Part shown: one piece after another, positions 57,714 through 64,000 of the stretch
Layout: each line of letters opens with the position of its first letter
Numbering within the stretch: position 1 is the stretch's first letter
Assembly (NCBI RefSeq): GCF_001039275.2
Contig: NZ_CP030117.1
Location: forward strand, 5,125,501-5,189,500
Length of the DNA: 64,000 nt
From: Brevibacillus brevis
GTDB lineage: Bacteria > Bacillota > Bacilli > Brevibacillales > Brevibacillaceae
Reading direction: 5' to 3'
The notes under the pieces: generated by a model
What the model saw: only the letters and a program-made list of their open reading frames with translations
Told to the model about the DNA's origin: nothing
The model's database searches: none
Position numbers and translations under genes: made by a program

Positions 57714-58205
57714 ATGAACCAGCTTCCCGACGATGAAAAAGCACATGATCCTGTATCCCATGAACCCTATCAAGAAGCCCATCCACAGCATTCGTATGCA
57801 GGCTTCTGGATTCGTGTCGTAGCCTCACTCCTTGATTCGATGTTCTTGATCGGGATTAGCTACCTCGTTTTCAATCCGTTACGGCGTGTTTTTGCCGTTC
57901 CTTACGCCTCTTTTCACTTCATCGATTTGGTAGAGGCGTTGTTTGATCTCCTCTATATGATCTTGCTGACCTGGTGGACCGGACAAACCTTGGGAAAGCT
58001 GATCACAGGCATCCGTGTCATCAGTGCAAGACAGACGCGAGGCAATCTGACAGGCGGGCAGGTATTATTGCGCGAAGTCATCGGCAAATTCCTTGCTTCA
58101 CTCGTATTCGGACTGGGCTATCTATGGGTTGCATGGCACCCACGTAAGCAAGGCTGGCATGATCTGATTGCCAAAACGTATGTCATCCGGGATCGTCGAC
58201 CGTAA
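57714..58205 (+). CDS. yteJ: RDD-family membrane protein (YteJ)
   Basis: 163 residues with about three membrane segments and the family marks FWIRVVASLLDS (Arg-Asp region) and WTGQTLGKLITGIRVIS. In bacilli it lies behind sppA and is linked to SppA activity and lantibiotic resistance. The start at 57714 follows GGAAAGGAGTGGC. It is followed closely by a CAP-domain gene. Confidence 0.87.
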   Translation: MNQLPDDEKAHDPVSHEPYQEAHPQHSYAGFWIRVVASLLDSMFLIGISYLVFNPLRRVFAVPYASFHFIDLVEALFDLLYMILLTWWTGQTLGKLITGIRVISARQTRGNLTGGQVLLREVIGKFLASLVFGLGYLWVAWHPRKQGWHDLIAKTYVIRDRRP

Positions 58206-58323
58206 CCTCCGCTCTATAGCGGGGGTTTTTATTTTTGCATCCTTGGTCCCTATTTTTGTAGCGGCTTCCTTCCGATACCATTACCAACAAGGCAGATCCT
58301 ATCCCAACCGAGGAGGAAGATAC

Positions 58324-59334
58324 ATGCGTAAACAGAAAGTAACCAGCATCCTCGCCCTGAGCCTTTCGCTAGCTCTGCTCGGCCACGTTGCCCCTGTCCT
58401 TCCTGTTTCAGCAGCATCTGCTGTCCCTCAAGCAGCAGCCGATAAAACGAATGACGTCTATAACCTTCAGCTAGGAATGAGCACAGCACAGGTCGAACAA
58501 ACATTAGGCAAGCCTGCCCGCATTGATGCTAGTCATACGGGCGTGGAATGGTGGATTTACAATCAAGATTTGAACAACTACATTCAAGTCGGCATGCAAA
58601 ACGGCAAGGTCGTGACGTTGTTTACCAATGGCGCCAAGCTGAATCTGAATGGCATCTCGATTGGTTCCGCTACCAAAGACCTACAAAATAGCTGGGGTGC
58701 ACCGCAAAACACGTTGACGATCACACCAAGTCTGCGTATCCAAAAAAATACCCTTGCTCATCCGACCTATATCCAAAACAATCAGGCGATCACCTTCTCT
58801 ATCGATCAGTTGGGTGGAAATAAGGTCACAGGAGTGCGTATCTCTACTCCAGAGCATTTTGCTACCATCGCGATTGGTTTGATGTATCCCATTTCCTATA
58901 CGAAATTACCGGAACTGCCAAAACTGACAGACGCACAAATAAAGCAAGCAGCGCTTGCATACGAGAAACAAAATTTGGACTTGCTCAACGTGGCAAGGCA
59001 ACGTGCCAAGCTCCCTGTTATCACTTGGGATGAACAAGTTGCAGCAGTAGCCAGAGCACACAGCCAAGACATGGCCCAGAACAACTTTTTCAACCATACC
59101 TCCCCATCTACGGGAAGTCCGTTTGATCGTTTGAAGCAAGCCGGCATTCGTTACAGCTCAGCTGGTGAAAATATTGCCTACGGCCAACTAGACGGAGTCG
59201 AAGCCCATATAAGCTGGATGAACTCCGCAGGTCATCGTCAAAACTTGCTCTCTCCAAAATTCAAGCAGCTTGGCGTTGGTATCGTTATGAAAGATGGCCG
59301 CCCGTATTTCACGCAAAATTTTGTTACTCGCTAA
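58324..59334 (+). CDS. Secreted CAP-domain protein with CAP_assoc_N region
   Basis: 336 residues with a signal peptide (hydrophobic core ILALSLSLALLGHVAPVL). The N-terminal half (about 47-190, QLGMSTAQVEQTLGKPARID) is the CAP-associated domain, and the C-terminal half is a CAP/SCP domain (VARAHSQDMAQNNFFNHTSP, SAGENIAYG, WMNSAGHRQNLLSPKFKQLG). The arrangement matches the YlbC/YkwD-like secreted proteins of bacilli; function unknown. CGAGGAGG precedes the ATG and a strong terminator follows. Confidence 0.85.
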   Translation: MRKQKVTSILALSLSLALLGHVAPVLPVSAASAVPQAAADKTNDVYNLQLGMSTAQVEQTLGKPARIDASHTGVEWWIYNQDLNNYIQVGMQNGKVVTLFTNGAKLNLNGISIGSATKDLQNSWGAPQNTLTITPSLRIQKNTLAHPTYIQNNQAITFSIDQLGGNKVTGVRISTPEHFATIAIGLMYPISYTKLPELPKLTDAQIKQAALAYEKQNLDLLNVARQRAKLPVITWDEQVAAVARAHSQDMAQNNFFNHTSPSTGSPFDRLKQAGIRYSSAGENIAYGQLDGVEAHISWMNSAGHRQNLLSPKFKQLGVGIVMKDGRPYFTQNFVTR

Positions 59335-59340
59335 TACTAC

Positions 59341-59381
59341 AGCAAAAAGACACGCCATCGTCGGTGACGTGTCTTTTTGCT
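59341..59381. terminator. Bidirectional terminator after the CAP-domain gene
   Basis: A 14-bp stem AGCAAAAAGACACG / CGTGTCTTTTTGCT, usable in both directions. Confidence 0.9.
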
Positions 59382-59399
59382 GTGTACACAAGAGCAAAG

Positions 59400-59552
59400 C
59401 TATGGCTGCGAAGTTGCATTTGTAGTGGCAGGTGCAGGTGCAGACGGTGTCGGAGCCTGGCCGTCATCTGAGAAAAACGGGATGATTACCAGACTGAGCA
59501 CGAAAAATAAGATCCAGGCAATGCCTCTTCTGAAAATGCATGGTGTCAGCAT
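59400..59552 (-). CDS. Small membrane protein, 50 residues
   Basis: Reads MLTPCIFRRGIAWILFFV, then LSLVIIPFFSDDGQ, then a Pro/Thr/Ala-rich tail ending ATSQP. One membrane helix at about 10-28. GGAAGGGG is six bases before the ATG. The stop is 19 bases before the shared terminator. No family is recognised. Just upstream, GGAGGGAAGCGT stands before ATG-AAT-AGT-AAG-TAG, a four-codon frame that may act as a leader. Confidence 0.55.
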   Translation of the reverse strand: MLTPCIFRRGIAWILFFVLSLVIIPFFSDDGQAPTPSAPAPATTNATSQP

Positions 59553-59647
59553 CGGGTAACCCCTTCCAATCATGCTGTTCTACTTACTATTCATACGCTT
59601 CCCTCCTTGATGCCCGTTTATGCTTTTTTTGGGCAATAAAAATAAAA

Positions 59648-59672
59648 GCCCCGCCAAAATTCTTGGCGAAGC
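59648..59672 (-). terminator. Terminator of the MFS gene at 59689
   Basis: CGCCAA / TTGGCG stem extended by GC pairs, followed on the minus strand by TTTTATTTTT. Confidence 0.85.
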
Positions 59673-59688
59673 TTATCCATCCTTGTTT

Positions 59689-60873
59689 TTACCCCTGTTT
59701 TTGCAACGGCATCGAATACGTCTGTTCTTGGGTAGCTTTTTGTTTGAAAAACAGACATGCTGCCGCAAAAACAATGAGCAGTGATCCCATCAGCCAAAAG
59801 ATCGTCCACGGCTCCCACACGTCCATCAACAGACCATTCACATTCGGAGCCAAAATACTGGCAACACCAAAATTGACGCCCGCGATAATTCCTGCGGTAG
59901 GAACCATCGATGCTGGTAAAATATCTGCCGAAAAAGCCAAGCCCAGCGAGTAAAAGGAACCGACTGCTGCTCCTGCTATGGCCAACAACAGCATCATCAG
60001 CCATACGTTTTCACCTGCAAACGGGAACAGGAAGAAGGCCAATCCCCCTACAAGGGCACACACGAGCATGACCTGCTTGCGTCCGATGCGGTCACTCAAT
60101 GCCCCCAGCGGCATCTGCAAGATAATGCTTCCCACAACAAACGACGGAAGGATCAAGGAAACCCATTCAACGGACAAGCCGGTACGCAAGGCATAAACGG
60201 GAAAACTACCGTTGAGTGACGTCTCCATGAATCCGTACAAAAACGAAGGAATCAGCGCCAGCCAGGCAAGTCGCAAAACAAATGCATACTTGTTTTGCTT
60301 CTTTTCCGTTTGTTCAATCTGTGCAGGGAACTCATTTTTGATTCGGGATAATAATAAAAAGGCAATCAGATACAGAACGAGCAAGCCGCCAAAAGGTACC
60401 CAAATCCCCAAATGCAGCACGCTTAAGCCTAATGGACCAATACTAAAGCCCACGCCATATGCCAGCCCGTAAATGGAAAGATCGCGTCCACGATTCTCGG
60501 GAGCGGCAATCTTGGTCACCCACATCTGGCTGGCGTAATGTAAACCGCTATCGCCCACACCCATCAGTAAGCGTAGTACGAACCAGACCGCCAAATGGCT
60601 AAACATCGGGATGAGTGCTGTTGCGATTGTCACCAACAGCAACCCCCATAATATCGTGGATCGGTATCCAATCCGCCGCAGTGGGATTTCCAAAAATGGA
60701 TTGACCATGACCATCCCAATATACAAGGCAGCGGCGTTGAGTCCGTTCATCACGGATGATACACCTTGTTTTTCCAATAATACCGTCAGCATCGGGATCG
60801 TCAAGCCTTGGCTTAACCCCGCAATACCAACAACCAAAATCAACACCCAAAAGGTGTAACGTGACTGTGACAT
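59689..60873 (-). CDS. MFS transporter
   Basis: 394 residues with twelve hydrophobic segments and MFS signatures (GLNAAALYIGMVMVNPFLEIPLRRIGYR in the first half; LPLGALSDRIGRKQVM-type loop, MPLGALSDRIGRKQ, in the second). The start at 60873 is taken for GGAAGGAG upstream. It follows the BmrD-like ABC gene by 28 bases on the same strand, and may be part of the same efflux unit. The substrate is unknown. Confidence 0.85.
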   Translation of the reverse strand: MSQSRYTFWVLILVVGIAGLSQGLTIPMLTVLLEKQGVSSVMNGLNAAALYIGMVMVNPFLEIPLRRIGYRSTILWGLLLVTIATALIPMFSHLAVWFVLRLLMGVGDSGLHYASQMWVTKIAAPENRGRDLSIYGLAYGVGFSIGPLGLSVLHLGIWVPFGGLLVLYLIAFLLLSRIKNEFPAQIEQTEKKQNKYAFVLRLAWLALIPSFLYGFMETSLNGSFPVYALRTGLSVEWVSLILPSFVVGSIILQMPLGALSDRIGRKQVMLVCALVGGLAFFLFPFAGENVWLMMLLLAIAGAAVGSFYSLGLAFSADILPASMVPTAGIIAGVNFGVASILAPNVNGLLMDVWEPWTIFWLMGSLLIVFAAACLFFKQKATQEQTYSMPLQKQG

Positions 60874-60901
60874 GGTGTTGTTTCTCCTTCCTAGCTCCCT
60901 A

Positions 60902-62986
60902 CTAAGCACTCTCTACGGAAGCACTCCCCTGTTGAAGCTGATACATTTTTTGATAAAGTCCATTTTGCGCCATGAGTTCATCATGTGTACCTCTCTCCAT
61001 GATTTCTCCCCGGGACAAAACAAGAATCTGGTCGGCATGCTGAATCGTCGACAATCGATGTGCAATGATAAATGTCGTCCTACCTTTTGATAGTACATGC
61101 AACGCTTCCTGAATGGCTAGCTCTGTTTCGCTGTCAATGCTTGCCGTTGCTTCATCCAAGATCAGCATCGCAGGATCAGCAGCCAGTGCCCGAGCAAAAG
61201 AGATCAATTGGCGTTGGCCTGCGGATAACGTCATGCCTCGCTCGACGACTGGTTCGTCATAACCACCCGGGAGCTTGGAAATGAATTCGTCAGCACGTAC
61301 GGCTTTTGCAGCCCGCTTCACTTCTTCATCCGTAATCGTATCCTTGTACATACGAATATTGAATCCAATGCTTCCCGTAAACAAGAACGGGTCCTGCAAA
61401 ACGAGTCCGACATGACTGCGCAATGAGTGCGTATCAATCTGTCTCATATCTTGGCCGTCGATCAAAATGCTCCCTTTCGTCACCGGATAGAACCCGAGCA
61501 GCAAATTCATCAAAGAGCTTTTTCCCGATCCGGTGTGTCCTACCAAGGCAATCGTCTGACCAGGCTGCGCCGTAAAGGAGACGTTTTTCAAGACGTAATC
61601 GTCACCTTGATAAGCAAAAGATACGTTATCAAAAACAACCTCTCCACGCGGGCGCTCGATTTGTGCACCCGTTTCTTTCTTCTCCGTGGTCTCATCCATA
61701 ATTTCGAAGACGCGCCCCGCCGAAATGGTCGCCTGCTGCATTTGTGACAACCGATTCATGATCATGTTGATTGGTTCGAAAAAACGTCCCATGTAATCGA
61801 CAAAAGCAAAAAGCGCACCAAAGGAAATCGCGCTGTGGAAGGAGGTCGAGCCGTAATACCAGACGATCAGGGTCAAGGAAACTTTCCAGATCAAATCTAC
61901 CGCTGGGCGCAAAAGCAAGGATTCCAGATTGATCTCTTTCATCCGCACCTTGAAGTAGTCTTCGTTTACATCAGCGAACTCCTTTTGTACACCCTTCTCC
62001 CGGCGAAAAGCCTGCACGATCGTCATGTTCTGGATCATTTCATTGATCGTTGTGTTCATATCACCGAGCTTCGCGCGAATCACCGCATAGTAGCGAGAAC
62101 TGTACTTTTGATACACGTAGACTAGCAGTACGAGCACTGGCACAGTCAAAAAGCAGAAGAGAGCGAGCTCAGGCTGCAAGATGTAGAGCGCGATCAAGAT
62201 TCCAATCAAATAAAGACCGTTTTGTACAAATGTGGCGAGTACACTTACATACAGCTCACGGATGGCTTCTGTATCATTGCTCACACGGGAGACGAGCGCC
62301 CCTACTGGCGTTTTGTCAAAAAAGGCAACCGGGAGCTTTTGCAAATGGATAAACAGCTTCATCCGCATTTGCTGAATGATGCGCTGAGCGATCTTTTGCA
62401 GCCACAAAATCTGGACGTAATTGAATCCAGCAGAGAGCAAGATCAGTGCTCCATAACCTACGGACAGCCAGACAATGGGCAGGACATCCCCCTGATACAT
62501 CGCCTTGACTTCCTCTGCGGTCAGCCGAATGCCTGTAGAGGTCATCTTTTGACCTGATTGATCCTTCGTTGTTACCTCGAAGCGCTCCCTGCCGTTTTCT
62601 GGCGCAATCGGAGTGAATTGCTTCTGCGTGTTTGGATTCACTTTGCCAGAAACCAAGTAATAGGTCGTGCCTTCTGTCAGCACGCTTACTTCCTTTTGCT
62701 TGATACTGTCCAAAGCAAGACCCATCTTTGCTGCAACATCTTCACGAATATAGTTCGTACCGTTCAGTGAGGCGACTTGCTCCGCTGCTTGTGGTGGCAC
62801 TTCGTCCAGTTGATACCAAGGCTTTTGGATCGCCAGGATGTGATTATCAATCATGACCTTGGCTAAAAAAGGACCTGCCAACTCTGCACTCGTTCCCAGC
62901 AAGAGCAGAAACAACGCGCCTAGTATTTGCTTTTGAAATGGCCTGGCGTACTCGGTCAAACGCCCCCATACATTTTCTTTGCTCAT
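60902..62986 (-). CDS. Multidrug ABC exporter half, BmrD/YheH-like
   Basis: 694 residues. A membrane domain of six helices contains an enlarged extracellular loop (about 70-180) as in BmrD. The ATPase domain has Walker A GHTGSGKSS, signature TLSAGQRQLISFARAL and the intact Walker B with catalytic Glu (MLILDEATASID). It pairs with the preceding gene to form a heterodimeric exporter. Start at 62986 behind GGGGAAGGCG. The stop is close to the MFS gene. Confidence 0.85.
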   Translation of the reverse strand: MSKENVWGRLTEYARPFQKQILGALFLLLLGTSAELAGPFLAKVMIDNHILAIQKPWYQLDEVPPQAAEQVASLNGTNYIREDVAAKMGLALDSIKQKEVSVLTEGTTYYLVSGKVNPNTQKQFTPIAPENGRERFEVTTKDQSGQKMTSTGIRLTAEEVKAMYQGDVLPIVWLSVGYGALILLSAGFNYVQILWLQKIAQRIIQQMRMKLFIHLQKLPVAFFDKTPVGALVSRVSNDTEAIRELYVSVLATFVQNGLYLIGILIALYILQPELALFCFLTVPVLVLLVYVYQKYSSRYYAVIRAKLGDMNTTINEMIQNMTIVQAFRREKGVQKEFADVNEDYFKVRMKEINLESLLLRPAVDLIWKVSLTLIVWYYGSTSFHSAISFGALFAFVDYMGRFFEPINMIMNRLSQMQQATISAGRVFEIMDETTEKKETGAQIERPRGEVVFDNVSFAYQGDDYVLKNVSFTAQPGQTIALVGHTGSGKSSLMNLLLGFYPVTKGSILIDGQDMRQIDTHSLRSHVGLVLQDPFLFTGSIGFNIRMYKDTITDEEVKRAAKAVRADEFISKLPGGYDEPVVERGMTLSAGQRQLISFARALAADPAMLILDEATASIDSETELAIQEALHVLSKGRTTFIIAHRLSTIQHADQILVLSRGEIMERGTHDELMAQNGLYQKMYQLQQGSASVESA

Positions 62987-63005
62987 GAAACGCCTTCCCC
63001 CTCTC

Positions 63006-64000
63006 TCAACCAGCCACATCCTGTTCCATCTGCTGACGACGGTACTGCTCTGCATACCAGCCGTTGCGCTGCATCAGCTCGTCATGTGTCCCCCGTTCGA
63101 CGATCTGCCCCTCATCCAGTACGAGAATCAGTTGGGCATGCTGGACGGCAGACAGACGATGAGCGGTAATAATCGTCGTTTTATCCGCGCGTTCCTGTCT
63201 CAGATGACGAAGGATGCTCTCCTCAGTCCGGGCGTCCACAGCCGATAATGAATCATCGAGAATCAGGATTCCCGCATCCATCAAAAGAGCGCGTGCAATG
63301 GAAATGCGCTGTTTTTGCCCCCCGGAGAGGGTGACCCCCTTCTCTCCAACCATGGTTTGCAATCCATCTCTGAATTGCTCCAGATCTCTCTTCATCTCCG
63401 CAAGCTCCAACGCATGCATCACTTCCTCGGTCGTCGCTTGTGGTTTCCCGAATGCAACATTTTCGACAATCGTCCGTGAGAACAGCAGATGCTCCTGAGG
63501 CACGTAGCCGATTTTTTCCCGCAGCGTATCGAATGCGAGTCCTTCGATCGGGATGCCCCCGATAAACAAAGCTTGTTCCTTCATCTGATATTGATGCAAT
63601 AAGGCACGACATAGCGTCGACTTGCCGCTTCCTGTCCGTCCGACAATCCCAAGCGTCTCTCCTTCACCCAAACGAAACGAGATGTCGGTGAGTGCCGGCT
63701 TGTCAGTGCCCGGATACGTAAAAGAAAAATGGCGTGCTTCTACAGTATTGGCGATTTGGCTCGTGACCGGATTCGCTGCCTCCGTCACATCTGGCTGCTC
63801 CACCATTAGTTCTGTGAAACGCTTGTGGGAAGCACCACCGCGTTGCAACACATTGACAAGCCAACCAAAGGCGAACATCGGCCAAATTAAAAGACCCAAG
63901 TATAAATTGAACGCAACCAAATCCCCTAAGGAGATGGCGCTGGTGAACACCAAATACGTCCCATAGCCCAGCCCGATCAAAAAGCTGAAGCCAATAATAA
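63006..64000 (-). CDS. Multidrug ABC exporter half, BmrC/YheI-like (N-terminus beyond window)
   Basis: The visible 331 codons hold the end of the membrane domain (helix region GLLIWPMFAFGWLVNVLQRGG) and the ATPase domain: Walker A GRTGSGKST, signature TLSGGQKQRISIARAL and Walker B ILILDDSLSAVD. The usual catalytic Glu after Walker B is Asp, so this nucleotide site is degenerate, as in BmrC (YheI). The frame continues beyond 64000. It is transcribed before the BmrD-like gene with a 19-base gap. Confidence 0.85.
   Translation of the reverse strand, partial: IIGFSFLIGLGYGTYLVFTSAISLGDLVAFNLYLGLLIWPMFAFGWLVNVLQRGGASHKRFTELMVEQPDVTEAANPVTSQIANTVEARHFSFTYPGTDKPALTDISFRLGEGETLGIVGRTGSGKSTLCRALLHQYQMKEQALFIGGIPIEGLAFDTLREKIGYVPQEHLLFSRTIVENVAFGKPQATTEEVMHALELAEMKRDLEQFRDGLQTMVGEKGVTLSGGQKQRISIARALLMDAGILILDDSLSAVDARTEESILRHLRQERADKTTIITAHRLSAVQHAQLILVLDEGQIVERGTHDELMQRNGWYAEQYRRQQMEQDVAG

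Overview
The window is chromosomal DNA of an endospore-forming Firmicute, most likely Brevibacillus or a close Paenibacillaceae relative (an inference). The support is Bacillus-type gene content: sporulation gene yunB, a yunC-D-E-F block, flotillin yuaF-yuaG with a sigma-W-type promoter, sufC-D-S-U-B, sppA-yteJ, a bmrC/bmrD-like ABC pair and HemAT. Most genes have GGAGG-type ribosome binding sites, and many transcription units end in strong rho-independent hairpins. No tRNA, rRNA or CRISPR array was seen.

Layout. 1-7 kb: a truncated sensor gene with an ABC-type binding protein, a LysR remnant, yunB, an MFS transporter, a cysteine dioxygenase, HemAT and a secreted protein. 7-15 kb: CorA, an HD-GYP phosphodiesterase, a DUF2804 protein, then yunC, a small gene, yunD, yunE, yunF and a JAMM protease. 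15-23 kb: aspartokinase, a polysaccharide deacetylase, flotillin/NfeD, a MocR regulator divergent from an EamA exporter, NUDIX and SUFU-like genes. 23.5-29 kb: a 1,114-residue secreted modular protein, an amidohydrolase, a candidate structured RNA and a membrane protein.

29.2-37.1 kb is the accessory part and holds the most unusual features. First comes an IS150-type IS3-family element (29184-31553) with 25-bp imperfect terminal repeats and a GAT target duplication. It carries a SAM-dependent methyltransferase between orfB and its far terminal repeat, and it sits in the loop of a terminator hairpin. Next is a decayed integrative element (31669-37057) inserted in the 3' end of the protein-coding gene sufB. 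It is bounded by a 17-bp direct repeat, carries repeated TGTGGGCA integrase-arm-like motifs at both ends and a broken tyrosine integrase at the right end. A displaced copy of the last ten sufB codons and the presumed sufB terminator are stranded at its left end. Its cargo is two YolD-like genes, a short globin-coupled signalling protein and an FMN-dependent glutamate-synthase-like protein.

37-43 kb: the suf Fe-S assembly operon (minus strand) with a good sigma-A promoter, and a frameshifted stalk-domain gene. 43-50 kb: pckA with a CcpN-type box, an AmhX-like amidohydrolase, an SCP2 protein, a nested inverted-repeat structure, a VOC protein, a Cys-rich small protein and a chemoreceptor. 50-64 kb: gcvH, a TlpA-like protein, an aminotransferase with an ArsC-family gene, uncharacterised genes, a second polysaccharide deacetylase, an orphan GlnQ-type ATPase, sppA-yteJ, a CAP-domain secreted protein, a small membrane protein, an MFS transporter and a BmrC/BmrD-like heterodimeric ABC exporter running off the right edge.
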